This document shows, one piece after another, positions 38,246 through 48,236 of a stretch of 64,000 nt of DNA (position 1 is its first letter; each line of letters starts with the position of its first letter). The translations under genes and the position numbers were made by a program. The notes beneath the pieces were generated by a model that saw only the letters and a list, made by a program, of their open reading frames with translations, made no database searches and was not told where the DNA came from. This DNA comes from Caldichromatium japonicum (GTDB lineage: Bacteria; Pseudomonadota; Gammaproteobacteria; Chromatiales; Chromatiaceae), in assembly GCF_011290485.1 (NCBI RefSeq), contig NZ_CP048029.1, positions 62,001-126,000 on the forward strand, given 5' to 3'.

Positions 38246-39091
38246 TCAGTCATCGACCTGGATCGCATAAAGCCAAGGCCAGTATTTGCCGGTGATAAAG
38301 AGCCGTTGCGTCTCGGGGTCATAGGCGATCCCGTTAAGCACCGCCTCGGGATTGGGGCGTTTGCTTTGGGGATAGAGGTCAGACAGGTCTAGGATCGCGG
38401 TCACCCGGCCATCCTTGGGATCGATGCGCAGGATCTGGTCGCTGTACCAGACATTGGCCCAGATCTCGCCCTCGATCCATTCGAGCTCGTTGAGGCGGGT
38501 GACCGGTTTGTCACCGGCGCGCACCTGAAGCGAGCGCACGAGCTTGCGGCTTGCGGGCTCGATGAAGCTCAGGGTATCCGTCCCGTCGCTAGCGATCCAA
38601 TGCACCCCGTCTTGGGTCAGTCCCCAGCCCTCGCGGGGATAGACAAAGCCTTCAAGTGGTTTGAGGTCTGCTGCGTCATAGACGAATCCGCGCTGTTCGC
38701 GCCAGGTCAGCTGGATCAAGCGACCATGCCAGTAGGTAATGCCCTCGCCGAAGAACTGGGGGGGGAGACGCACCTCCTGTTCCACCTTTCCGGTCTCGAG
38801 GTCTAAGCGGCGGATGGCCGATCGACCATAGAGCCCAGTCCCCTCATAGAGGATGCCATCCACCCAAACCAGTCCTTGGGTGAAGGCCTGGGGGTCATGT
38901 GGGTAGGTGGCCAGCAGGCGGTGGCCGACCAGCGGAGGATCGGTTTGAGCAAGGGCAAGTGCACTGAACATCCACAGCACTGCCCCCTGGTACCCTCCGA
39001 CGAGATAAAGAAGGGATGCCCACTGGCGGATGCCTAGGGAAATACCGGGGAGTCCCTTCATCGCACGACGCATCTGGGGGTGGCGATCCAT
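38246..39091 (-). CDS. Glutaminyl-peptide cyclotransferase
   Basis: An exported protein of about 280 residues of the plant/bacterial-type glutaminyl cyclase family, which turns N-terminal glutamine into pyroglutamate. After a signal peptide (LLYLVGGYQGAVLWMFSALALA) comes a five-bladed propeller with the family strings AFTQGLVWVDGILYEGTGLYG, GEGITYWHGRLIQLTW and LNELEWIEGEIWANVWYSD. The start is uncertain: ATG codons at 39091, 39070 and 39061 are all in frame, the last giving the neatest signal peptide. Single gene with no obvious partner. Confidence 0.88.
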   Translation of the reverse strand: MDRHPQMRRAMKGLPGISLGIRQWASLLYLVGGYQGAVLWMFSALALAQTDPPLVGHRLLATYPHDPQAFTQGLVWVDGILYEGTGLYGRSAIRRLDLETGKVEQEVRLPPQFFGEGITYWHGRLIQLTWREQRGFVYDAADLKPLEGFVYPREGWGLTQDGVHWIASDGTDTLSFIEPASRKLVRSLQVRAGDKPVTRLNELEWIEGEIWANVWYSDQILRIDPKDGRVTAILDLSDLYPQSKRPNPEAVLNGIAYDPETQRLFITGKYWPWLYAIQVDD

Positions 39092-39252
39092 GAGGTCTTG
39101 ATACCCAAATGTTTTTAGAGAGGCTCGCCAAGTCCTGCAAGGATACAAGGCCAGTACATCGAGGTCTCGCCGGCGACACCAGCCGTCTCTTGCTGTCTTG
39201 ATTCATTAGGGGCTGGAGTGCCAGCCTGTGGGCAGGGGTCAGGGGAGAGGGT

Positions 39253-41259
39253 TTACAGCGTCATCAGCTGTTGCTGCAAGGCGCGGATCTGGTCGCGAAT
39301 CACGGCGGCCTGTTCAAATTCCAACTCCTTGGCATGCGCGTACATCTGTTTCTCCAGTGCCTTGATGCGCTTGGCAAGCTGCTGTGGGTTGAGCCGGCCA
39401 TACTCTGCCGCCTGTTCGGCGACCTTGGCATACTCCTGGGCGGGAAGGGGGGCACCGGGGAGATGGGTATCGAGGAGATCAGCGATCGCCTTGCGGATAC
39501 CCTGGGGGGTGATCCCGCGCGCCTGATTGGCAGCGATCTGTTTGGCGCGGCGGCGCTCGCTCTCGGCGATGGCGCGCGCCATGGACTCGGTGATCTGATC
39601 GGCATAGAGGATCGCCTTGCCATTGACATGGCGCGCCGCCCGCCCGATGGTCTGGATCAATGAGTCGGTCGAGCGCAAAAAACCCTCCTTGTCGGCATCC
39701 AGGATCGCCACCAGGGAGACCTCAGGGATATCCAGGCCCTCGCGCAAGAGGTTGATCCCGATCAACACATCGAAGACCCCAAGTCTAAGGTCGCGGATGA
39801 TCTCCACCCGCTCGACGGTGTCGATGTCCGAGTGTAGATAACGCACCCGCACGCCGTGTTCTTCAAGATATTCAGTGAGATCCTCGGCCATGCGCTTGGT
39901 CAAGGTAGTCACTAGCACCCGCTCCTGGGCGGCTACGCGTTCCCTGATCTCAGAGAGCAGGTCGTCGACCTGGGTGCGGGCAGGACGCACCTCGACCTCG
40001 GGATCGACCAGACCCGTGGGTCGGACCACCTGTTCGATGACGGCGCCTGAGTATTCGATCTCGAAGGCCCGCGGGGTGGCCGAGACATAGATGGTCTGGG
40101 GCTGGCGCGCCTGGAACTCTTCGAATTTGAGCGGTCGATTATCGAGGGCCGAGGGCAGGCGAAAGCCGTATTCGACGAGGGTCTCCTTGCGCGAGCGGTC
40201 CCCCCGATACATCCCGCCGAGCTGGGGGACGGTCACATGGCTTTCGTCGATGATCAGGAGGGCATCGGGCGGCAGATAGTCATAGAGGGTCGGCGGCGGC
40301 TCACCCGGCTGGCGGCCCGAGAGATAGCGGCTGTAGTTCTCGATCCCCTGGCAATAGCCGACCTCGATCATCATCTCGAGGTCGAACAGGGTGCGCTGCT
40401 CGAGCCTCTGTGCCTCGACGAGCTTACCTTGGGCGCGCAATTGACCTAGGCGCTCGCGTAGCTCCTCCTTGATCGCCTCGACCGCCGCCACGATCGTCTC
40501 GCGCGGGGTGGCATAGTGGGTCTTGGGAAAGACCGTATAGCGCGCGACCTGACGCTTGACCTCACCAGTCAGGGGGTCAAAGAGGCTTAAAGACTCGATC
40601 TCGTCGTCAAAGAGTGTCACCCGCACGGCCTCGGTCTCGGACTCAGCGGGATGGATATCGATCACGTCACCGCGCACCCGATAGGTCCCACGCGCCAGTT
40701 CAAATTCATTGCGGGTATATTGCAGCTCGGCAAGCCTCCTTAAGATCGCGCGCTGATCGATGCGGTCACTGCGCTTGAGGATCAGGACCATCTTGAGATA
40801 GAGCTCGGGGTCGCCCAGGCCATAGATGGATGAGACCGTGGCCACGATCACCACATCGCGCCGCTCAAGCAGCGCCTTGGTCGCCGACAGGCGCATCTGC
40901 TCGATGTGCTCGTTGATCGAGGCATCCTTCTCGATATAGGTATCGGTCGCGGGGACATAGGCCTCGGGCTGATAGTAGTCGTAATAGGAGACGAAATACT
41001 CGACGGCGTTGTGGGGAAAAAAGGCGCGCATCTCGCTATAGAGTTGCGCGGCTAGGGTCTTGTTGGGGGCGAGGATCAAGGTTGGGCGCTCGAGCTCAGC
41101 GATCACATTGGCTATGGTGAAGGTCTTGCCCGAACCGGTGACCCCCAGCAAGGTCAAGGCCTGCGCACCGGCGCGCAGTCCATCGACCAAGCGGCGGATC
41201 GCCTCCGGCTGGTCACCGGCGGGTTGAAAGGGGCTGGCAAGGGTAAAGGTGCGGCTCAT
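39253..41259 (-). CDS. uvrB: Excinuclease ABC subunit B
   Basis: A 668-residue helicase-like subunit of nucleotide excision repair. Walker A is GVTGSGKT (39-46), the beta-hairpin that holds damaged DNA is in [16 protein letters not shown], and the later helicase motifs ([34 protein letters not shown]) are intact. The C-terminal UVR motif for UvrC binding ([20 protein letters not shown]) is present. The start is the ATG at 41259 ([18 protein letters not shown]). It is divergent from the aminotransferase gene, with 129 bases between. Confidence 0.98.
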   Translation of the reverse strand: MSRTFTLASPFQPAGDQPEAIRRLVDGLRAGAQALTLLGVTGSGKTFTIANVIAELERPTLILAPNKTLAAQLYSEMRAFFPHNAVEYFVSYYDYYQPEAYVPATDTYIEKDASINEHIEQMRLSATKALLERRDVVIVATVSSIYGLGDPELYLKMVLILKRSDRIDQRAILRRLAELQYTRNEFELARGTYRVRGDVIDIHPAESETEAVRVTLFDDEIESLSLFDPLTGEVKRQVARYTVFPKTHYATPRETIVAAVEAIKEELRERLGQLRAQGKLVEAQRLEQRTLFDLEMMIEVGYCQGIENYSRYLSGRQPGEPPPTLYDYLPPDALLIIDESHVTVPQLGGMYRGDRSRKETLVEYGFRLPSALDNRPLKFEEFQARQPQTIYVSATPRAFEIEYSGAVIEQVVRPTGLVDPEVEVRPARTQVDDLLSEIRERVAAQERVLVTTLTKRMAEDLTEYLEEHGVRVRYLHSDIDTVERVEIIRDLRLGVFDVLIGINLLREGLDIPEVSLVAILDADKEGFLRSTDSLIQTIGRAARHVNGKAILYADQITESMARAIAESERRRAKQIAANQARGITPQGIRKAIADLLDTHLPGAPLPAQEYAKVAEQAAEYGRLNPQQLAKRIKALEKQMYAHAKELEFEQAAVIRDQIRALQQQLMTL

Positions 41260-41388
41260 GGGTGCGAACGCCGTATTCGATCGCTTGCGTTTCATGGTCG
41301 ATGGTTCTGGATTCGGCGGTCGATCCGCTATCATTTGCCTTCAAACTTGAATCCTAAAGCCCTGCGACCATCCAGAGATCCGACATCC

Positions 41389-42573
41389 ATGACCATCAAG
41401 CTCGCCGCCCGCGTCCAGTCTGTCAAGCCATCCGCAACCCTCGCCATCACCGCCCGCGCTGCCGAGCTGCGCGCTGCGGGGCGCGATGTCATCGGGCTTG
41501 GCGCCGGCGAACCCGACTTCGACACCCCCGACCATATCAAGGCAGCAGCCATCCGCGCCATCGAATCTGGATTTACCAAATACACCGCCGTCGACGGGAC
41601 CCCTGAGCTCAAACGCGCCATCATCAACAAGTTCAAGCGCGAGAACAACCTGGACTATACCCCAGACCAGATCCTGGTCTCCTGCGGCGGCAAACAGAGC
41701 TTTTTTAATCTCGCCCAGGCCTTGCTCGATCCGGGCGATGAGGTGATCATCCCTGCGCCCTACTGGGTCTCTTACCCGGATATGGTGCTCCTCGCGGGCG
41801 GGGCGCCGGTCTTCATCCAGACCACGGCAGCGCACTCTTTTAAGATCACCCCTGCCCAACTAAGGGGCGCGATCACCGGCAAGACTCGGCTAGTGGTCAT
41901 CAACAGCCCTTCTAATCCGACCGGGATGGCATATACCGCCGATGAGCTGGCAGCGCTTGGTGAGATCTTGCGCGATTTCCCCAAGGTCGTCATCGCCACC
42001 GACGATATGTATGAACATATCCGTTGGAGCCAGGCGCCCTTCGTCAACATCCTCAATGTCTGTCCAGATCTCACCCCGCGCACCTTGGTTTTGAATGGCG
42101 TCTCCAAGGCCTATGCCATGACTGGTTGGCGCATCGGTTATGCTGGAGGCCCAGCCGAGATCATCAAGGCGATGAAGAAGGTCCAGTCGCAGAGCACCTC
42201 GAACCCAACTTCAATCTCCCAGGTCGCTGCCCAAGCGGCCCTTGAGGGTCCGCAAGAGTGTATCGGGGTCATGGTCAAGGCATTTATGGAGCGGCATGAT
42301 CTCGTCGTCGAGCGTTTGAATCAGATCCCCGGCATCGAGTGCCTGCCGACCGATGGGACCTTCTATGTCTTTCCCCGCGTCCAGGGTCTGATCGAGCGTC
42401 TGGGCTTACACAACGACCTGGAGCTCTCCGAATATCTGCTCGCTCGGGCCAATGTCGCCGTCGTGCCTGGTTCGGCATTCGGGATGGGCGGACACCTGCG
42501 TCTCTCAATTGCTACCAGTCGAGAAAGGCTCGAGCAGGCCCTGGAGCGCATCGCTGGGGCAGTCGGTGACTAA
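41389..42573 (+). CDS. aspC: Pyridoxal-phosphate aspartate aminotransferase (class I/II)
   Basis: A 394-residue aminotransferase of the subgroup Ib aspartate/prephenate type. The start MTIKLAARVQSVKPSATLAI, GLGAGEPDFDTPDHI, SNPTGMAY and the PLP lysine in NGVSKAYAMTGWRIGY are all typical. It should interconvert aspartate and oxaloacetate; some relatives also use prephenate. The ATG at 41389 matches the family start; the frame upstream overlaps uvrB antisense. It is followed by tRNA-Asn after about 90 bases. Confidence 0.95.
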   Translation: MTIKLAARVQSVKPSATLAITARAAELRAAGRDVIGLGAGEPDFDTPDHIKAAAIRAIESGFTKYTAVDGTPELKRAIINKFKRENNLDYTPDQILVSCGGKQSFFNLAQALLDPGDEVIIPAPYWVSYPDMVLLAGGAPVFIQTTAAHSFKITPAQLRGAITGKTRLVVINSPSNPTGMAYTADELAALGEILRDFPKVVIATDDMYEHIRWSQAPFVNILNVCPDLTPRTLVLNGVSKAYAMTGWRIGYAGGPAEIIKAMKKVQSQSTSNPTSISQVAAQAALEGPQECIGVMVKAFMERHDLVVERLNQIPGIECLPTDGTFYVFPRVQGLIERLGLHNDLELSEYLLARANVAVVPGSAFGMGGHLRLSIATSRERLEQALERIAGAVGD

Positions 42574-42664
42574 CGACCGGGCGATCAGCTGGTGGGGGGA
42601 TCTGGCAGCGGTATGGTCCTTGACCCAAGGCCTTCTAAACTATAAAATCTCACATTCGTGATCT

Positions 42665-42740
42665 TCCCCGGTAGCTCAGTCGGTAGAGCGGGTGACTGTT
42701 AATCACTAGGTCGGCGGTTCGAGCCCGTCCCGGGGAGCCA
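42665..42740 (+). tRNA. tRNA-Asn (anticodon GTT)
   Basis: A 76-base cloverleaf with encoded CCA. The acceptor arms TCCCCGG and CCGGGGA pair, the D arm contains TAGCTCAGTCGGTAGAGC, the anticodon loop is CTGTTAA (GTT at 42698-42700), and the T arm contains GGTTCGAGCC. Its 3' end is the left border of the accessory island: a serine-recombinase gene fragment abuts it on the other strand. Confidence 0.97.
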
Positions 42741-42935
42741 GAATATACAAAAGGCAGAACTTCTCTTGTGAGTAGTTCTGCCTTTTTTGTTTCCAAGGGG
42801 ATGGTGTAGTCAATGACCACCTGGGGCGGGTTCACCTCGATGCGCTTCACGAAGGAGCGGAGGAAGGACTTTTGCTCCACGATGGAGCCTTTGCTAAGCA
42901 GGGCCTTCAGGTCATCCACATACGCCTTTACCCGT
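42741..42935 (-). pseudogene. Serine recombinase (integrase) C-terminal fragment
   Basis: On the minus strand the frame reads KAYVDDLKALLSKGS, QKSFLRSFVKRIEV, VVIDYTIPLETKKAELLTRE and VLPFVYSGSP, the C-terminal tail of large serine recombinases. It then runs on antisense through the tRNA, giving residues (TADLVINSHPLYRLSYRG) that are only a by-product of tRNA sequence. The 5' part has been lost at the border of the IS200/IS605 element near 42932. An integrase ending in a tRNA 3' end is what is left when an element integrates at that tRNA, so this marks the left edge of the island. Confidence 0.75.
42749..42788 (+). terminator. Intrinsic terminator after tRNA-Asn
   Basis: AAAAGGCAGAACT (42749-42761) pairs with AGTTCTGCCTTTT (42774-42786), followed by a T-run through 42788. 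This is a textbook rho-independent terminator nine bases after the tRNA. The same bases encode part of the recombinase tail on the other strand. Confidence 0.85.
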
Positions 42936-43001
42936 CTTGCGCGAAAAGCCCCGCCGTTCAGGGCGGGGATGGATAGCGCCCGCTGTCGTCGCGTTTTCCG
43001 C

Positions 43002-43370
43002 TTAGGTTGGCGTCTGCTGCTGTTCGATGTATTGGCGCACGATGGAAATTGGTGCGCCGCCACAACTTGAGGCGAAGTAGGACGGCGACCACAGCACGCC
43101 CTTCCAGTAGTGTTTCTGGATGTCGGGTTGTTCCTTGCGCAGCAGGCGGCTGGATGCGCCTTTGAGGCTGTTCACGAGGCTGGAGACGGCAACCTTGGGC
43201 GGGTACTCTACCAACAGGTGGACATGATCGTCCTCGCCGTCCATCTTGATCAGTTGTGCTTCAAAATCCGTGCAGACGTTGGTGAAGATCGTTCGCAGTT
43301 GTGCGATGGCATCGCCGTTGAACACATTGCGGCGATGGTCATCGACCAAGAGACTGATTGAGCTATGCAA
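43002..43370 (-). pseudogene. tnpA: TnpA (Y1 HUH transposase), probably missing part of its first strand
   Basis: A single-strand transposase of the IS200 type, with the HUH motif in DHVHLLVEYPP and the catalytic tyrosine in SIVRQYIEQQ. SLKGASSRLLRKEQPDIQKHYWKG and LWSPSYFASSCGG are also typical. Near the N-terminus SLLVD is followed at once by DHRRNVFNGDAI, where the family normally has about eight to ten more residues (pattern HLVFVTKYRR). This strand is part of the core fold, so the protein is probably inactive. The only early start codon in frame is a TTG at 43370, overlapping the divergent tnpB start by six bases. If a non-standard start is used it could still be made. Confidence 0.6.
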
Positions 43371-44579
43371 CGGCTTCAAGCCTTCAAATTTGAGTTGAAG
43401 CCCAACGGCGATCAGGCGCGCGACCTGCGCCGCTTCGCGGGGTCGTGCCGCTTCGTCTACAACCGGGCGCTGGCGTTGCAACAGGAGCGGTACGCGACCG
43501 GCGAAAAGAAGCTTGGCTATTTTGGACTGAGCAAGCTACTTACCGAGTGGCGCAACAGCACGGAGACGGCGTGGCTGGCTGATGTCCCGGTTCATCCCTT
43601 GCGGCAGTCTCTCAAGGATCTGGACCAGGCCTACGCCAACTTTTTCGCCAAGCGCGCGGACGCGCCGCGCTTCAAGAAGAAAGGGCAATCCGACAGTTTC
43701 CGTTACTCCGATTCGGAAAAAATCAAACTCGACCAGGCCAACAGCCGTATCTTCCTGCCGAAACTTGGCTGGCTGAGGTATCGCAACAGCCGTGAGGTGC
43801 TTGGCGTGGTGAAGAACGTCACCGTGAGCCAGTCCGGCGGCAAGTGGTTCGTGAGTATCCAGACCGAGCGCGAGGTAGAGCGGCCCATCCCGCAGGGTGG
43901 CGCAGTTGGCATCGACATGGGCATTGTCCGCTTCGCCACCTTGAGCGACGGGACGGTCTACGCCCCGCTCAATAGTTTCAAGCGGCATGAGACGCGCTTG
44001 CGCAAGGCGCAACAGGCGCTCTCCCGCAAGGTGAAATTCAGCAACAACTGGAAGAAGGCGAAAGCCAGAGTCCAGCGCATTCATTCCCGCATCCGTAATG
44101 CCCGCCGCGACTTCCTACATAAGACCTCGACCGCGATCAGCAAAAACCACGCGATGGTGTGTATCGAGGACTTGCAGGTAGGGAACATGACCAAGTCGGC
44201 GGCTGGGACAATCGCACAGCCGGGCAGAAACGTTCGGGGCAAGGCTGGCCTAAACAAGTCCATTCTCGACCAGGGCTGGTTTGAGTTTCGCCGGCAACTG
44301 GACTACAAGCTGGCATGGCGGGGTGGCTGGCTCATTGCCGTGCCGCCGCAGAACACAAGCCGCACCTGCCCGTGCTGCGGCCATGTGTCGGCGGACAACC
44401 GCCAGACGCAAGATCGGTTCGAGTGCGTGGAATGCGGTTTTGAGGAAAACGCCGATGTGGTCGGCGCGATCAATGTGCTAAGGGCGGGACACGCCCGGCT
44501 CGCCTGTGAAGTGAGCCCCGCAGGGGGCCAGCAGCAGGAACCCACCGAAGCGACTCAATCCGGCTCGATGTCGGATTGA
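43365..44579 (+). CDS. tnpB: TnpB RNA-guided nuclease (IS605 OrfB, Cas12 ancestor)
   Basis: A 404-residue TnpB with all key parts: N-terminal helix-turn-helix-like region (1-140), RuvC motif I Asp184 in AVGIDMGIVRF, RuvC II Glu268 in MVCIEDLQVGN, a four-cysteine zinc ribbon (Cys335, 338, 354, 357) and RuvC III Asp364 in ENADVVGAIN. TnpB proteins cut DNA guided by an RNA made from the right end of their own element, which helps keep the element in place. The catalytic residues are intact, so this copy may be functional. The start ATG (43365) is divergent from tnpA. Confidence 0.9.
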   Translation: MQRLQAFKFELKPNGDQARDLRRFAGSCRFVYNRALALQQERYATGEKKLGYFGLSKLLTEWRNSTETAWLADVPVHPLRQSLKDLDQAYANFFAKRADAPRFKKKGQSDSFRYSDSEKIKLDQANSRIFLPKLGWLRYRNSREVLGVVKNVTVSQSGGKWFVSIQTEREVERPIPQGGAVGIDMGIVRFATLSDGTVYAPLNSFKRHETRLRKAQQALSRKVKFSNNWKKAKARVQRIHSRIRNARRDFLHKTSTAISKNHAMVCIEDLQVGNMTKSAAGTIAQPGRNVRGKAGLNKSILDQGWFEFRRQLDYKLAWRGGWLIAVPPQNTSRTCPCCGHVSADNRQTQDRFECVECGFEENADVVGAINVLRAGHARLACEVSPAGGQQQEPTEATQSGSMSD

Positions 44580-44642
44580 ACGCCGTTGGAATCCCCGGCC
44601 TTCAGGCCGGGGAGGATGTCAATGGGCCAACCACGACCAGTA
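44480..44642 (+). ncRNA. Probable omega (guide) RNA region of TnpB
   Basis: By analogy with other IS605 elements, the guide RNA scaffold comes from the end of tnpB and the right-end hairpin (44593-44612), and the guide is the first 16-20 bases outside the element, here from 44623 (TGGGCCAACCACGACC). The 5' boundary is not visible in the sequence. Whether this RNA is made is not shown by sequence alone. Confidence 0.4.
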
Positions 44643-45745
44643 CTACGTCAAGACCGGCGAGTATTTCACCGACTATACCTATCAGGCGCCCAACGGCGTG
44701 ACCGTGCATTTCAAACTCCGGCAAGCCGATGTGGAGCAGAATAACGTCAAGGGTGAAAAGTGCTTCTTCCTGCCCGTGCTGGGCGGCATTGCCTGGGACG
44801 AGGCGGCCCGGAGGCTCACCATCCCATTTGAGTACCGTCCGCTGACCGAGCAAGAAGTCATCGCCTACGGCCAGAAGAATCAGCAGGAAGCCATCCTCGC
44901 CAAAGCGGTCGTCGAGATTCCGAAGCGCGTCCAGGCCGCCGAGGTGCAGTATGCGCAAGGATGACCGTGTCCGTCTGACGCTGGACGCGCTGACCCGCGA
45001 GCGCCACAAGACCGAAAAGGGCGAGACCGTCACCTACCTGGAGCACCACCTGCGCCAGTACACCCGCCGCAACACATCCGACTTTTTCATTCACAAGGAC
45101 CTTAAGGGTTTCCTTTCCCGCGAGCTGGACTTTTACCTCAAGAACGAAGTGCTCAACCTGGAGGAAATGGAAGCCGCAGGCGAAGACCTGGCCGATGGTT
45201 GGTTCCAACTCCTGCGCCTCATTAAGCGCATCGGCCTAAAAATCATCGAGTTTCCGGCGCAGATCGAGGACTTTCAGAAGGCGCTGTGGGAGAAGAAAAA
45301 GTTTGTCACCGAGACCTTTTACGTGGTCACCGTCGGCAAAATACGCGAAGCCTTTTATCCGGAAATCGCCGCAAATGATGCGCAATGGGCGGAGTGGCGA
45401 ACGCTTCTGCATGTGGACGAAGCGCAATCCGACCTCTTCACGGCAGGCGCAAACAAGGAAGAGAAACGCCTGGCGTATCTCAAAGCCCACCCCACCTTGG
45501 TGCTGGACACGCGCCACTTTACGCCGGAGTTTACCGACCGTCTGCTGGCATCCTTTGACGACCTGGACGAGATGACCGACGGCCTGCTGGTGCATTCCGA
45601 AAACTGGCAGGCGCTGCAATATCTTGCAGGAAAAGTACCGTGAGAGGGTGAAGTGCATCTACATTGACCCGCCGTATAACACGGGGAGCGATGAGTTTCT
45701 CCACAAGGATAGTTACCAGCACTCCTGTTGGCTCAGTATGATGTC
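44623..45745 (+). pseudogene. Type III DNA-methyltransferase (Mod) remnant
   Basis: Three frames give successive pieces of one protein: WANHDQYYVKTGEYFTDYTY to about 44960, RRNTSDFFIHKDLKGFLSRE and VTETFYVVTVGKIREAFYPE (from 44951), and then CIYIDPPYNTGSDEF (from about 45615 in a new frame). The last is motif IV (DPPY) of an adenine methyltransferase. The frame breaks once near 44955 and once near 45612 (an extra base before AATATCTTG). The 5' part is cut off by the IS200/IS605 element and the 3' part ends in unrelated sequence after SWLSMM-like codons near 45742. It is therefore a dead fragment. Confidence 0.82.
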
Positions 45746-45873
45746 TCAACGCCTTTGGCTATCATCAAGTTATGCCGCTTCCTTCAGGCCAATAACGTTG
45801 TCAAATCGGCGTATCGGAAGTAATGTCCCGTTGCGCTTTGAAACAAACAATTTCATACGTGAAGGTGGACTAA

Positions 45874-48233
45874 ATGCCACAATTTTCGATTGACGAAATC
45901 TTCCGCGGTCTTAATACAAAACACCGTTTGACGCTGTTCAAACCAGAAGATGTTCAATGGATTGAAACACAGATTTTTGAGAAGAACGGCAAGCTGTATC
46001 TCAAATGCCTTGCCAGCGACAAAGACCGCACCGCCAAACCAGAAGAAATCGTCAGGCAATTGTGGATAAAGAAACTATTAGAAGAATATCACTATACAAA
46101 ATCACGAATCAGGGTTGAATATGCTGTCTGGTTCGGTTCAGGGGTGAGCGACAAAAGCGCCGATTTTGCCATCATGCAAAACGATGGTGAACATCCCTAT
46201 ATCATTTTTGAGGTCAAGAAACTTAAACGCAAAGATGGACTCCAGCAACTAAAATCATATTGCAATGCCGAAGGTTCTCCTATCGGCGTGTGGTCAAATG
46301 GTGAAGAATTAGTTGTTCTTCATCGTGAAGAACACAACGTTTTTCTCAAATCTCATCTATTCCAACTGCTAACCAAAGCCTTCAAGACGTTATCACCGAG
46401 CAATGGACAATTGACAAGCTCGCAAAAGAAAACCGTTTGGTCAAAGAGCGTTTATCGCTTAAGAAAATCATCCTTGACCTTGAATACATTGTTTTAGCTA
46501 ATGCGGAAGGCGTTGACGATTCCTTTGAAGAAGTCTTTAAACTGATTTATGCAAAACTTTTTGACGAATGGACAGCGGCAAATGACCGCACGCGCAATCG
46601 TAGGGTTCATTTTCGCATTTACGGCGAATCTCCGCGTGAACTCTATGACAAGATCAACGGCCTTTTCAATCAGGCAAAGGACAAATGGCGCGGCATCTTT
46701 GGTCGTGATGAAAATATCCGCCTTAAGCCAGAGCATCTTTATACATGCGTTTCTTTTTTACAGAATATAAAATTATTCAATTCTAATTTGCAGGTGATTG
46801 ATGAAGCCTTTGAATACCTGATTATTCAGGTCGCTAAAGGTAAGAAAGGACAGTATTTCATGCCGCGCTGGGTAATTGATATGTGCGTGAAAATGCTCAA
46901 CCCCAAAATTCACGAGCGAGTGATTGATACGGCCTGCGGTTCAGCAGGTTTTACCGTTCATTCTATATTTTGGGTAGCTGGCAAAAAATTTACAACAAAT
47001 GGCTTGCCGCCCGCTGTTACCGAATATGTAAGAACAATGGTCTATGCGATTGACTCAAGTCCCAAAGCCGTGAAAATCGCTAAAACCCTTAACCTGATTG
47101 CGGGCGACGGGAAATCGAATGTGTATGAATTGAACAGTCTCAACCCGCCAAAATGGAGCGATGAAGGCAAGGCAGCGTTTCGTCCGCTTTTGACACGGTT
47201 TGAAGATCGCAACCAAGACGAAGCCAATCAGCGCGATTTTCAGTTTTTCGATTTTGATATTCTGATGGCCAATCCGCCATTTTCGGGCGGCATTAGCGAA
47301 CGCGAAATTCTGCGCCAGTACCGACTGGCTGAGCGGAATGGACACACCGTTTCCAAAATCGGGCGAGATATTCTGTTTATCGAGCGCAATCTGAATTTTC
47401 TGAAACCAGGTGGGCGCATGGCGATTGTTCTGCCACAAGGTAGATTGAACAACACGAACGATTTATTCATCCGTAACTTCTTGTTTAGCAAAGCCCGCAT
47501 TCTGGCAGTTGTGGGATTACATGGTAACACCTTTAAGCCGCACACAAGCACAAAGACCAGTGTTGTCTTTTTGCAAAAGTATACTGATGAAGAACTGGCA
47601 CACATCCGCGAAGTGCAAAATCGCCACGCTGATGAATGGGGTAACCACCTGCAAGAAGTCGCGGTTTTAAGCGACAAACTCGAACTTGCCGAAGATGATT
47701 TGCTGCCTCTCTTGCTTTCGTTCCTGCAAGCGGAATTTGAAGAAGCCGAAGCAACTGACTTGGAGCGCAGCGAAGGCGAGACTGACGAAGAGAATGCACA
47801 AGCCGAAAGTGATGACGAACTCGCTGAGCGTATCGAGAACCTTCAGGCACAGTTAGACGAAATGCCGCTGCGCGCCAAAGGCAAAACTGCGCTCAAACGC
47901 GCACTAGCGGAAGCTCGACGCAAACTGGCGTCGCGCACGCTCAAAGGACAAGTGGAATACCTGCGTCAAGACGAGAGACTACTCGCCCGTTATCGAGAAG
48001 CATGGCTGGCGGAAAAAGCCGCTGAAGAACTGGACTATCCGATTTTCTTTGCTGTGTCTGAAAAAGGTGGCAAGGACAACAGCGGTGAACCGATTTATAA
48101 GAAAGACGCCAACGGCGAACTTATGCTCGATGAACACGGGCATTTGATTGTGGATCATGACCTTGACGAAATTGCCGAAGCGTTTGTTGATTTTGCAAAA
48201 GAACAAGGGTTTGATTTTTTGGTGGAAGGGTAA
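45874..48233 (+). pseudogene. Type I R-M fusion protein: HsdR_N nuclease domain plus HsdM, one frameshift
   Basis: Residues 1-170 are an HsdR N-terminal domain with a PD-(D/E)xK core (Asp97, Glu113-Val-Lys115). After one missing base near 46383 the frame continues as AKENRLVKERLSLKKIILDL and then as an N6-adenine methyltransferase with motif I DTACGSAGFTVHS and motif IV DILMANPPFSGG, ending at 48233. This layout (nuclease and methylase in one chain) is typical of compact type I-like systems. The base composition is clearly lower in GC than the chromosome. If the frameshift is an assembly error, the gene would be whole. The start is the ATG at 45874 with AAGGTGG before it. Confidence 0.82.
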
Positions 48234-48236
48234 GCG

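Larger units (their letters stand above)
42932..44622. mobile_element. IS200/IS605-family element with divergent tnpA and tnpB (copy B)
   Basis: The left end has a subterminal hairpin (CCCCGCC at 42949-42955, GGCGGGG at 42962-42968). The right end has a longer one (CCCCGGCC at 44593-44600, GGCCGGGG at 44605-44612) followed by AGGATGTCAA. The left boundary is set by TTTAC (42927-42931) and by where the recombinase coding frame stops. As in this family there are no inverted terminal repeats or target duplication. The left flank is a recombinase gene and the right flank a DNA-methyltransferase gene, so DNA next to the element has been lost or rearranged. Copy A is at 1-609. Confidence 0.85.

Noticed and set aside
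38023..38295. 90-codon frame after the diguanylate cyclase promoter region
   Set aside because: No ribosome site, no domain, and it overlaps the glutaminyl cyclase gene antisense.
42650..42740. Minus-strand peptide ending TADLVINSHPLYRLSYRG
   Set aside because: It is the antisense of tRNA-Asn. Only the recombinase part before it is treated as coding.
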